Assembly: GCA_900554535.1 (NCBI GenBank)
Contig: USIA01000003.1
Span: forward strand, 1 to 46,176
Length of the DNA stretch: 46,176 nt
From: an uncultured Oscillospiraceae bacterium
Lineage (GTDB): Bacteria > Bacillota > Clostridia > Oscillospirales > Acutalibacteraceae
Reading direction: 5' to 3'
Each line of letters starts with the position of its first letter. Position 1 is the stretch's first letter. The position numbers and the translations under genes were made by a program. The notes under the pieces were generated by a model. That model did no database searches, was not told where the DNA came from, and saw nothing but the letters and a program-made list of their open reading frames with translations. Below are positions 17,118 to 24,634 of this stretch, one piece after another.

Positions 17118-18395
17118 TTAAGGCTGCCCAGTTTCACCTTTTCTATGCTTCCAATAGGCGGCGAAGGATTGTTCGTTTTTGTTTTCGCCGGGTACATAGT
17201 ATTGTACGCCGCACAACAGATCAGGCAGGTACTGCTGTGCCACCCAATGGCCCGGGAAATCATGTGGGTATTTGTAAAACTGGCCTTTGCGCGCCTGGTC
17301 TGCGCCGTCATAATGCTTATTCTGTAGCTGGCGCGGAATTGGGCCGATCTTTCCCGCATTCACATCTGCCATCGCGGCGTCGATCGCCTTTTCTCCGGAA
17401 TTGCTCTTGGGCGCTTGGCTGACCAGTATGACTGCGTCGGCCAGCGGGATGCGCGCTTCCGGCAAACCGACCATTTGGGCCGCATCAACCGCCGCTTTCA
17501 CAATGGGAATAATCTGTGGATAGGCAAGCCCCACGTCTTCGCAGGCACAGACCATCAGACGCCTGCATGCAGAGGGCAGATCGCCGGCCGTCAGAAGGCG
17601 TGCCAGATAATGCAGCGCTGCGTCCGGATCAGAGCCGCGCATGGATTTCTGGTAAGCGGAGACGATATCGTAATGCTCATCGCCTTCACGGTCATAGCGC
17701 ATGGCGCTGCGCTGCGTCAGTTCCCGTGCAAGGTCCTCGTTTACTTGCAGGCAGCCATCCCGGCTTTCCGCTGCGGCCACGCACAGCTCCACCGCATTGA
17801 TCGCTTTGCGTACATCGCCACCACAGGCCGTGGCAATGCGGCGCACGGCTTCTTCACTGACGTGAATCGGACATCCAGAGTCTTTCTCCAGAATATGAAA
17901 CGCGCGCTCCACCGCGGGAACCACATCCTGCGGCTCCACGGATTTGAATTCAAATACAGTGGACCGGCTCAGAATGGCGCTGTATACGTAAAAATAAGGG
18001 TTTTCTGTGGTAGAGGCCACCAGTGTTATGTCCCCATTTTCAATGAATTCCAAAAGCGTCTGCTGCTGCTTTTTATTGAAGTATTGAATTTCATCTAAAT
18101 AGAGTAAGATGCCATTGACTGCTTCCAGCGTGCCAATCTTTCCGACTACATCCCGAATATCCGCAGTTGATGCGGTAGTCCCATTAAGTTTGCAGAATTT
18201 CTTTTTCGTCCGATGTGCAATGATGGAAGCAAGCGTTGTTTTTCCAACGCCGGAAGGACCGTAAAATACGAGGTTTGGGACCTCACCGCGCTCCAGGATA
18301 CGGCGCAACGGACGGCCAGGAGCGAGCAGATGCTTTTGCCCAACGATCTCATCCAGTGTTTTTGGGCGGATGCGGTCCGCCAGCGGGGTCGCCAT
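17118..18395 (-). CDS. rarA: Replication-associated recombination ATPase RarA (MgsA)
   Basis: A 425-residue AAA+ ATPase of the RarA/MgsA/WRNIP1 family, which acts at stalled replication forks. Visible parts: PLADRIRPKTLDEIVGQKHLL N-terminus, Walker A YGPSGVGKTT (about 45-54), Walker B LLYLDEIQYFNKKQQ (about 96-110), sensor 1 VASTTENPYF, then the GGDVRKAINAVE lid and the C-terminal tetramerisation part (RGSDPDAALHYLARLL, ACEDVGLAYPQ). The length is normal. GGGAGGTG stands before ATG 18395. Its position between glyA (63 bases upstream) and the rubredoxin fusion suggests a shared minus-strand transcript. Confidence 0.92.
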   Translation of the reverse strand: MATPLADRIRPKTLDEIVGQKHLLAPGRPLRRILERGEVPNLVFYGPSGVGKTTLASIIAHRTKKKFCKLNGTTASTADIRDVVGKIGTLEAVNGILLYLDEIQYFNKKQQQTLLEFIENGDITLVASTTENPYFYVYSAILSRSTVFEFKSVEPQDVVPAVERAFHILEKDSGCPIHVSEEAVRRIATACGGDVRKAINAVELCVAAAESRDGCLQVNEDLARELTQRSAMRYDREGDEHYDIVSAYQKSMRGSDPDAALHYLARLLTAGDLPSACRRLMVCACEDVGLAYPQIIPIVKAAVDAAQMVGLPEARIPLADAVILVSQAPKSNSGEKAIDAAMADVNAGKIGPIPRQLQNKHYDGADQARKGQFYKYPHDFPGHWVAQQYLPDLLCGVQYYVPGENKNEQSFAAYWKHRKGETGQP

Positions 18396-18458
18396 CCATT
18401 ACACCTCCCTACCTGTTCGCAATCTATGAAATTAGAAATTAGAATCAGGCGCGTGGAT

Positions 18459-19713
18459 TCATTCGTACAGCGGGTACTTTTCGCACAGCGCACTGACAGC
18501 GGCAAGGCTCTTTTCCTTGGTGCCCTCATAGTCATTGATCGTATCCGCGATGCACTGTGCAATGACATCCATATCTGCCGGCTGCAAGCCGCGTGTCGTT
18601 ACCGCGGGTGTGCCCAGGCGCAGGCCGGATGTCTTGAACGGGCTGCGGGTTTCGCCGGGTACGGTGTTTTTGTTGGCTGTGATCCGCACAGCGTCGAGGC
18701 GTTTTTCCAGATCCTTGCCGGTCAATTCCATGCCCGTCAGGTCTACCAGCATCAAATGGTTATCCGTCCCGCCGCTGACCAACTTGACGCCGCGGTCCAA
18801 CAGGCCCTTGGCAAGCGCCTGCGCGTTGTCGACGATTGCCTTGCCGTATTCCTTAAAGGAAGGCTGCAGCGCTTCACCAAGGCAAACCGCCTTGGCCGCA
18901 ATGATGTGCATCAGCGGGCCGCCCTGCGTTCCGGGGAACACAGCCTTGTCGATCGCTTTGGCGTATTCTTCCTTGCACAGGATGAGACCGCCGCGCGGGC
19001 CGCGCAGCGTTTTGTGCGTGGTGGTCGTGACAATATCCGCCCACGGAACCGGGTTCGGATGCAAGCCGGCCGCCACCAAGCCCGCAATATGCGGCCATAT
19101 CCACCATCAGCATGGCGCCACAGGCTTTGGCAACTTCATGGAACTTCTCAAAATCGATGATACGCGGATAGGCGCTCGCACCGGCCACGATCATTTTGGG
19201 CTTCACCTGCATGGCCTGGTCCATCAGCTTATCGTAGTCGATGCGGCCAGTCACCGCGTCAACGCCATAAGGTACAAAATTGAAATAGCTGCCGGAAATA
19301 TTCACAGGAGAGCCATGAGTCAGATGACCGCCTTCTGCGAGATTCATGCCCATCACCGTGTCGCCCGGCTTCAGAAAAGCAAAATAAACCGCCGTATTTG
19401 CCTGTGCGCCTGAATGCGGCTGCACATTGGCGTGCTCCGCGCCGAACAGACGGCAGGCACGTTCGCGCGCGATTTCTTCCACAACGTCAACATATTGGCA
19501 TCCACCGTAATATCGTTTTCCAGGATAGCCCTCCGCATACTTATTGGTCAGAACACTGCCCATCGCAGCCATGACGGCGGGTGAGACAATGTTTTCCGAA
19601 GCAATCAGCTCCAGGTTGCGGCGTTGGCGGGACAATTCGTCCTGCATTGCTGCGCCGACTTCTGGATCAGCGGCTTTAACGAAGCCGATTGTGTCCATGA
19701 TATCCTTGTACAT
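18459..19713 (-). pseudogene. glyA: Serine hydroxymethyltransferase, interrupted by +1 frameshift
   Basis: The gene encodes the PLP enzyme that interconverts serine and glycine while charging tetrahydrofolate with a one-carbon unit. The N-terminal part (from ATG 19713, with an AAGGAGAT site) is normal through YPGKRYYGGCQYVD and LMVDMA. The rest (VAAGLHPNPVP, the PLP lysine in TTTTHKTLRGPRGG, to the stop at 18459) continues in another frame. Comparison with the family sequence DMAHIAGLVAAGLHP places one extra base at about 19092 (a C on the plus strand), between the codons for Ala and His. The total of 1255 bases is one more than a multiple of three. Everything else is intact, giving 417 residues if corrected. 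It is therefore either a very recent mutation or a sequence error. Confidence 0.9.
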
Positions 19714-19744
19714 TTCCGTATCTCCTTGTTGTCAATTTTCTTAT

Positions 19745-19773
19745 ATTATACCGTTTGCTTTTCCAAAACACAA
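19745..19773 (-). promoter_or_regulatory. Promoter of glyA
   Basis: Minus strand: TTGTGT (19768-19773), 17 bases, TATAAT (19745-19750), about 30 bases before the glyA start. Confidence 0.6.
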
Positions 19774-19813
19774 CACTTCGGGCCCTTTCTTTTGGGCCTC
19801 GTGCAAAATTTTG

Positions 19814-19842
19814 TTTACGAATACGGAAAGATGCAGTACAAT
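19814..19842 (+). promoter_or_regulatory. Promoter of the nth operon
   Basis: TTTACG (19814-19819), 17 bases, TACAAT (19837-19842); leader of about 35 bases. Confidence 0.5.
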
Positions 19843-19884
19843 AATAAAAATAAAGAGTAAGCTAGTTGGAAAGGACGTGCATGC

Positions 19885-20538
19885 ATGACACGCAAGCAAC
19901 GCGCTTTATTGGCTGTCGCCGCGTTGAAAGAGGCGTATCCAGAGGGGATCTGTTCCCTGACCTATCGCGATCCGCTGCAATTGCTGATCGCCACCCGGCT
20001 TTCGGCGCAGTGCACAGATGCGCGTGTGAATCAGGTAACCCCCGCGCTCTTTGCGCGGTTCCCCACACTGGAGGCATTTTGTAACGCGACACCGGAAGAA
20101 GTCGGGAAATATATCCATTCCTGCGGGCTTTATAAAACAAAGGCGCGGGATATTTGCGCCATGTGCCGGATGCTGCGCGATGTTTATGGCGGTGTGGTGC
20201 CGGATACGGTAGAGGAGCTGGTTAAGCTCCCTGGTGTGGGGCGCAAGACGGCCAACCTGGTTGTGGGCGACATTTATGGAAAGCCCGCCGTCGTGACAGA
20301 TACTCACTGCATTCGCATTTGTGGCAGGCTCGGACTTTCGGAAGGCAAAAATCCCCTGCAGGTTGAGAAGCAGCTGCGGGCTGTGCTGCCTGAAGACGAG
20401 AGCAATGCGTTTTGTCACCGTTTGGTTCTCCATGGCAGGGCGGTTTGCACGGCGCGTTCTCCCCAATGCAGCGTTTGCTGTATGCGGGCGTTTTGCAAAT
20501 CCTATCCACTTGATCAAAAGGAGGCATCAGCCGGATGA
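19885..20538 (+). CDS. nth: Endonuclease III (DNA glycosylase/AP lyase)
   Basis: A 217-residue base-excision repair enzyme that removes oxidised pyrimidines. The helix-hairpin-helix LPGVGRKTANLVV (about 112-124) contains the catalytic Lys, and the catalytic Asp lies in AVVTDTHCIRI (near 136). The C-terminal [4Fe-4S] loop has the C-x6-C-x2-C-x5-C pattern (CTARSPQCSVCCMRAFC). GGAAAGGA precedes ATG 19885. It overlaps the next gene by ATGA, so the three genes to 21895 are translated as a unit. Confidence 0.95.
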   Translation: MTRKQRALLAVAALKEAYPEGICSLTYRDPLQLLIATRLSAQCTDARVNQVTPALFARFPTLEAFCNATPEEVGKYIHSCGLYKTKARDICAMCRMLRDVYGGVVPDTVEELVKLPGVGRKTANLVVGDIYGKPAVVTDTHCIRICGRLGLSEGKNPLQVEKQLRAVLPEDESNAFCHRLVLHGRAVCTARSPQCSVCCMRAFCKSYPLDQKEASAG

Positions 20539-21056
20539 AGCAGCTTCTCATTGTCATCGACAACCAGGTGGATTTTGTCACAGGCAGCCTGGGATTTCCG
20601 GGTGCTGTCCAGATTCAGGATGCCATTTGCCGGAAAATTGAAGCGTATCGAGCCGCTGGCGACGAGGTCATTTATACGCTCGACACCCATGGCCCGGATT
20701 ATCTTGCCACCGCCGAAGGCCGCGCATTGCCTGTCGTGCACTGCGTCCGGGATACGCCAGGTTGGCAGCTATACGGTCAGTCGGCACAACTGCTCAAAGA
20801 CGCCCGCCACTTTGAAAAATCCGCTTTTGGGTGCGCGGCCCTTCTCCCCTATCTGCAGGCCGGAAAATATGATCGCGTAGAACTGTGTGGCCTGGTCAGC
20901 AACATCTGTGTACTTTCCAATGCGGTGCTGGCGAAGGCGGCGCTGCCAGAGGCGGAAGTTGTGGTGGACGCTGCCTGCACGGCCTGTGCAGATCCCGAAC
21001 AGAATCGGGAGGCGCTTGAGGTGCTCGCCAATCTTCAGGTCAAGGTGCTGCGATGA
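20535..21056 (+). CDS. Isochorismatase-fold cysteine hydrolase (nicotinamidase-like)
   Basis: A 173-residue protein of the isochorismatase-like hydrolase superfamily. The expected triad is present: Asp in VIDNQVDFV (near 9), Lys in HFEKSAFG (near 97) and Cys in LVSNICVLSNA (near 123). The DTHGPDY segment resembles the metal-binding region of nicotinamidases, and the short length also fits a nicotinamidase/pyrazinamidase-type amidase. The true substrate is unproven. Start and stop codons overlap both neighbours by four bases. Confidence 0.82.
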   Translation: MKQLLIVIDNQVDFVTGSLGFPGAVQIQDAICRKIEAYRAAGDEVIYTLDTHGPDYLATAEGRALPVVHCVRDTPGWQLYGQSAQLLKDARHFEKSAFGCAALLPYLQAGKYDRVELCGLVSNICVLSNAVLAKAALPEAEVVVDAACTACADPEQNREALEVLANLQVKVLR

Positions 21057-21895
21057 AACAGTTGCCGTACCGCATTTTGGCGATTGATATGGACGGGACC
21101 ACACTGAACAGTCACAATACACTTTCATCGAGAAACCGCAATGCACTCATCCGAGCCATTGGGTCAGGCGTTTTTGTGGTGCCTGCAACCGGCCGGCTGT
21201 ATTCCGGGCTTCCGCCGGAACTGGAAGAGGTTCCGGGAATTCGATACTACCTTTGCAGCAATGGCGCTGTGGTCTATGACAAGGCGGACTGCCGCGTCTT
21301 GCATCAGATCTTAATGCCGCCTGAGACGGCAGTATGGGCGCTGCGCGTGATTACTGCACATGGCGGTATGGTGGACGTCTATTTAAATGGCCGGGCTTAT
21401 ACAAGCCGCAAACGCTATGCGCATCCGCTGCAATACGGGGTGCAGCCGGACCATGTGGAGACATTTCGCCGTTCCCGCACGCCGGTGGCGGATCTCGCGG
21501 ACTTTTTGGAAAAGCAAAAGGAACCCGTCGAGAAGCTGTTTTCTATCTTTCAGAATATGCAGGCACGCAGCCGCTGTTGGGATATCCTCACAGCGGACAA
21601 CCGCCTTGCGGTTACCACTTCCTTTGAAACGGTCATCGAGGTGACGGACCGGGAGGCGACCAAAGGCGGCGGATTGCGCGCTCTGGCTGCGCACTTGCAA
21701 GTCCCCCAGACCGAAGTGATGGCTGTAGGCGATGGACACAACGACCTGTCGATGCTGGAATGGGCAGGACTTGGCGTGGCAATGGGAAACGCCGCGGCAT
21801 TGGTCCGTTCCCGTGCGGACGTGATCACAGGCAACTGCGACGACGACGGCCTGGCCCAGGCGATTGACCGGTGGATATTCCAAACAAACGTATAA
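21053..21895 (+). CDS. HAD-superfamily Cof-type sugar phosphatase
   Basis: A 280-residue HAD IIB hydrolase. Motif I is LAIDMDGTTLNS (nucleophile Asp near 12), motif II is PATGR, and motifs III/IV lie in EATKGGGLRALA and VMAVGDGHNDLSML. The IIB cap between motifs II and III marks it as a Cof-like phosphatase acting on sugar phosphates, FMN or similar metabolites; specificity cannot be assigned. It is the last gene of the nth operon and is followed by a terminator. Confidence 0.88.
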   Translation: MKQLPYRILAIDMDGTTLNSHNTLSSRNRNALIRAIGSGVFVVPATGRLYSGLPPELEEVPGIRYYLCSNGAVVYDKADCRVLHQILMPPETAVWALRVITAHGGMVDVYLNGRAYTSRKRYAHPLQYGVQPDHVETFRRSRTPVADLADFLEKQKEPVEKLFSIFQNMQARSRCWDILTADNRLAVTTSFETVIEVTDREATKGGGLRALAAHLQVPQTEVMAVGDGHNDLSMLEWAGLGVAMGNAAALVRSRADVITGNCDDDGLAQAIDRWIFQTNV

Positions 21896-21909
21896 AGATT
21901 TTTAGCTTT

Positions 21910-21940
21910 ACGCATATGCATGTTTGCATGTGCGTTTTTT
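21910..21940 (+). terminator. Terminator of the nth operon
   Basis: ACGCATATGCA (21910-21920) pairs with TGCATGTGCGT (21925-21935) with one G-U pair, a 4-base loop and a six-T run. Confidence 0.85.
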
Positions 21941-22008
21941 ATACCGCATTTTGTTTTTTTCGAGCAGCGTCATGCTATTGGCGATCATAAATTTGCATCA
22001 CAAACCCC

Positions 22009-22037
22009 TTGACTTTTTTCTAGACATCGTCTATACT
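22009..22037 (+). promoter_or_regulatory. Promoter of the radical-SAM DNA-metabolism operon
   Basis: TTGACT (22009-22014), 17 bases, TATACT (22032-22037), next to the LexA-like palindrome. Confidence 0.8.
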
Positions 22038-22038
22038 G

Positions 22039-22060
22039 ATATAGAACAAATGTTCTATAT
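22039..22060 (+). promoter_or_regulatory. LexA/DinR-type SOS box
   Basis: A 22-bp palindrome with perfect 10-bp arms (ATATAGAACA, AA, TGTTCTATAT). The core AGAAC-AAAT-GTTCT satisfies the Gram-positive GAAC-RNRY-GTTC LexA rule. It begins one base after the -10 and so covers the start site, the classic place for repression. Confidence 0.8.
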
Positions 22061-22075
22061 GGTGGTGCAAAAGGA

Positions 22076-23383
22076 ATGGACACACTGGAAAAACTCAAGA
22101 TTTTGACAGATGCAGCAAAATATGACGTGGCCTGCACTTCCAGTGGCGTGGATCGCAACGGACAGACGGGCGCTATTGGTAGCAGCGCGGCTTGTGGGAT
22201 CTGCCACAGCTTTTCGGCGGACGGGCGATGCATTTCCCTTTTGAAAGTGCTCTTTAGCAATGCCTGCGTTTATGATTGCCAATACTGCGTCAACCGCCGG
22301 TCACGGGACGTCCGGCGGGCCGCTTTTACGCCGCGCGAGCTTGCGGATCTCACGATTGGGTTTTACCGCCGCAATTATATCGAGGGACTGTTTTTGAGCA
22401 GCGGTGTCGTCCGGAATGCGGACTACACCTGTGAGCTTTTGCTTGAGACGCTTTCTCTTTTGCGCAATGAATACCACTTTCGCGGATATATCCATGTCAA
22501 GGCGATCCCTGGCGCGGATCCACAATTACTGCTGCGCCTGGGACAGCTTGCGGACCGCATGGGCGTAAACATTGAGCTGCCTTCGGAGAAAAGCCTGAAT
22601 CGCCTTTGCCCTGAAAAATCACGCCAGGCGATTCTGCGCCCAATGGGGTGGATTGCGGGGCAGATTGCAGCAAGCACGCAGGCGCTTTCTCGTTACCGGC
22701 ACGCGCCGAAATTTGTGCCTGCCGGGCAAAGTACGCAGATGATTATCGGCGCGACACCTGAGAGCGATTACCAGATTTTGCGGTTGTCAGAGGGGCTTTA
22801 CCGGCAGTATGGACTCAAGCGTGTATTTTATTCGGCCTATATGCCGGTGACGGAAAGCGCCCTGCTGCCGCCGCCCGGCACCAGGCCGCCGCTACTGCGG
22901 GAGCACAGGCTCTATCAGGCGGACTGGCTGTTGCGATTTTACGGGTTCGAGGCACAGGAACTCTTGGATGCGGAGCACCCAAATTTTCACCCACTGTTGG
23001 ATCCCAAATGTTGCTGGGCGCTGCGGCATCCTGCCTTTTTTCCAGTGGAGGTCAACCGGGCGGACGCCCATACGCTTTTGCGTGTGCCGGGCATTGGGCC
23101 GAAATCTGTGTGTGCAATTCTGCGGGCAAGGCGTGTGTGCAGCCTCGACTTCGCAGCACTCAAAAAGCTGGGCGTTGTGCTGAAACGCGCGCAGTATTTT
23201 GTGACATGCCGCGGCAAATCGATGGAAGGGCTGCGCGTGACGCCGCAGGCCGTGATGCGGGCGCTCCTTCCCTCGCAGAAATCCGTAGAGCAGCCAATGG
23301 AACAGCTCTCGCTGTTCGACGAATCCGCATTGGGTATGTTGGGAGGCAATCATGCAAAACGTTTGGATTACGTATCGATATGA
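22076..23383 (+). CDS. Putative DNA modification/repair radical SAM protein with HhH domain
   Basis: A 435-residue protein matching the family of putative DNA modification/repair radical SAM proteins (TIGR03916-like) from memory of its layout. The radical SAM cluster motif is C64-x3-C68-x2-C71 (NACVYDCQYCVNRR). Four more Cys (20, 40, 43, 52) precede it in a conserved-looking block and could bind a second cluster. A helix-hairpin-helix DNA-binding motif (ADAHTLLRVPGIGPKSVCAI) sits at about 329-350. A 32-base overlap couples it to the next gene. The SOS box at its promoter supports a DNA-damage role. The ribosome site is poor (AAAAGGA touching the ATG, GGTGGT further up). The reaction is unknown. 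Confidence 0.85.
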   Translation: MDTLEKLKILTDAAKYDVACTSSGVDRNGQTGAIGSSAACGICHSFSADGRCISLLKVLFSNACVYDCQYCVNRRSRDVRRAAFTPRELADLTIGFYRRNYIEGLFLSSGVVRNADYTCELLLETLSLLRNEYHFRGYIHVKAIPGADPQLLLRLGQLADRMGVNIELPSEKSLNRLCPEKSRQAILRPMGWIAGQIAASTQALSRYRHAPKFVPAGQSTQMIIGATPESDYQILRLSEGLYRQYGLKRVFYSAYMPVTESALLPPPGTRPPLLREHRLYQADWLLRFYGFEAQELLDAEHPNFHPLLDPKCCWALRHPAFFPVEVNRADAHTLLRVPGIGPKSVCAILRARRVCSLDFAALKKLGVVLKRAQYFVTCRGKSMEGLRVTPQAVMRALLPSQKSVEQPMEQLSLFDESALGMLGGNHAKRLDYVSI

Positions 23384-24143
23384 CGGCAGCTTTGAGGGCT
23401 TTTTATGCTGCGTATTTGACAGCTTCTACCGCCGGGAGCTGCCCAGCGCCATTCTATCGGAGCAGGACGACAGGGTGTTGCTGTTTCCCGAGCACCGGGT
23501 TGAAACGGACACAGGTCACGCGGAGCGGGTCTATACTTCGCTGCGCCGGCGCATCTCTTCACAGGCAGCGGATTTGGTTTCCCTGGGATTTTTGACCTGC
23601 CTGCCGGAGCGCGAACTGCTGCTGTTGCAATTTATCCGTATGGGGTATCGCCAGGGCGCATCTGTGGTGCATATGTTGGCGGACGATACGGTCGGGCAGT
23701 TAACGCGCGCGGTCCAGCATTTGCATAACGAAGCGCATTTGCTACTTGGATTTGTGCGCTTTTCGGAGTATGATGGCAGGCTTGCCGCCATTATTACACC
23801 GAAAAACCAGGTGTTACCGCTGATGGTTTCTCATTTTTGCTGGCGTTATCCGGAGGAGTGCTTCCTGATTTATGACAGTACCCATGCACAAGCGCTGCTC
23901 TATCGACCACACCAGACAGCGATCATCCCATTGGCACACTTCGCTTTGCCGCAGCCCGGCCCAGAGGAGGCGCACTTCCGGCAGCTTTGGCAGTGCTTTT
24001 ATAACACGGTGGCCATTAAAGGGCGGGAGAATCCAAAATGCCGACAGGGCCATTTGCCAAAGCGGTATTGGGGGAACATGACGGAGTTTTGGCCACTCCA
24101 GAGGTCGGATCCTGAACGCTCCAGTCGCCGGGCTCTCCCTTGA
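23352..24143 (+). CDS. Probable DNA metabolism protein (DUF4130/TIGR03915-like), radical SAM partner
   Basis: A 263-residue protein that starts with WITYRYDGSFEGFLCCVFDS and ends its conserved part with HLPKRYWGNMTEF, the beginning and end typical of the TIGR03915 partner of the radical SAM/HhH protein. In other genomes this partner is often fused to, or next to, a uracil-DNA-glycosylase-like domain; no glycosylase domain is present here. GGGAGG precedes ATG 23352, which lies inside the radical SAM gene. It is the second and last gene under the SOS box. No catalytic motif is recognisable, so its function is inferred only from the pairing. Confidence 0.8.
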   Translation: MQNVWITYRYDGSFEGFLCCVFDSFYRRELPSAILSEQDDRVLLFPEHRVETDTGHAERVYTSLRRRISSQAADLVSLGFLTCLPERELLLLQFIRMGYRQGASVVHMLADDTVGQLTRAVQHLHNEAHLLLGFVRFSEYDGRLAAIITPKNQVLPLMVSHFCWRYPEECFLIYDSTHAQALLYRPHQTAIIPLAHFALPQPGPEEAHFRQLWQCFYNTVAIKGRENPKCRQGHLPKRYWGNMTEFWPLQRSDPERSSRRALP

Positions 24144-24168
24144 CTTATACACCTTTGGACGATATAAT
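24140..24168 (+). promoter_or_regulatory. Strong promoter of the hyd maturation operon
   Basis: TTGACT (24140-24145), 17 bases, TATAAT (24163-24168). It overlaps the stop codon of the preceding gene and gives a leader of about 185 bases. Confidence 0.8.
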
Positions 24169-24174
24169 AGCAAA

Positions 24175-24333
24175 CAGCATGTCGTGCGCCGCGAGGTTCG
24201 TCCTTTCGGCAAACCGATGTATATCAAAAAAATACAAATAATCGATTGCTCCTGACACAAAGGGATTTCCCGATGGAGAAGGCGCTGGAAATGGATACCG
24301 TGAGGATTTCTGCGCCCTTCTGGGCGCTTTTTT
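24175..24333 (+). promoter_or_regulatory. Structured leader with attenuator, unidentified cis-regulatory RNA
   Basis: The leader between the promoter and the TM1266-like gene holds several small hairpins (TCGG/CCGA near 24217-24228; CTCC/GGAG enclosing GGGA/TCCC at about 24249-24278) and ends in an intrinsic terminator. Bases 24281-24290 can instead pair with 24307-24316 (9 bp with one mismatch), which uses up the left arm of the terminator. This is the geometry of a terminator/antiterminator switch. I recognise no known riboswitch or T-box consensus in it. Confidence 0.5.
24312..24333 (+). terminator. Intrinsic terminator inside the hyd leader
   Basis: GCGCCC (24312-24317), TTCT loop, GGGCGC (24322-24327) and six T. 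Only 28 bases separate it from the next start codon, so the operon must be read through it. Confidence 0.8.
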
Positions 24334-24361
24334 GTTGTCTGGAAGAGAAAGGAAGAAGCAA

Positions 24362-24634
24362 ATGGAAACACGTGTGGCTCTGATTGGCATCATCGTACAG
24401 GATTTTTCGTCCACCGAAGCGATCAATCAACTGCTGCATCAGTATCGAACGTACATTATTGGGAGGATGGGCCTGCCCTATGCACGCCGGGACGTGGCGG
24501 TTATCAGCATTGTGCTGGATGCGCCCATGAATGTTTTAAGCGCACTGTCCGGAAAATTGGGCATGCTGCCTGGCGTCACCAGTAAGACTATTTATTCCAA
24601 TGTGTTTGGTGGTGCGGATGAAAAAACTGATTGA
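24362..24634 (+). CDS. TM1266-like putative iron-only hydrogenase system regulator
   Basis: A 90-residue ACT/NikR-C-like protein (METRVALIGIIVQDFSS start, VISIVLDAP and LPGVTSKTIYS late segments) of the small family found beside [FeFe]-hydrogenase maturation genes. ATG 24362 is preceded by AAAGGAAG. There is no DNA-binding domain, so a regulatory role probably depends on ligand sensing or a partner. It overlaps hydE by 17 bases. Confidence 0.88.
   Translation: METRVALIGIIVQDFSSTEAINQLLHQYRTYIIGRMGLPYARRDVAVISIVLDAPMNVLSALSGKLGMLPGVTSKTIYSNVFGGADEKTD

Noticed and set aside
19785..19798. GGGCCC/GGGCC hairpin between glyA and nth as a terminator
   Set aside because: The stem is short, the neighbouring genes are divergent and no transcript needs to end there.
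24175..24333. Assignment of the hyd leader to a known riboswitch (TPP, SAM, Moco, THF, T-box)
   Set aside because: None of the invariant cores I know for these classes could be found, so it is left unnamed.
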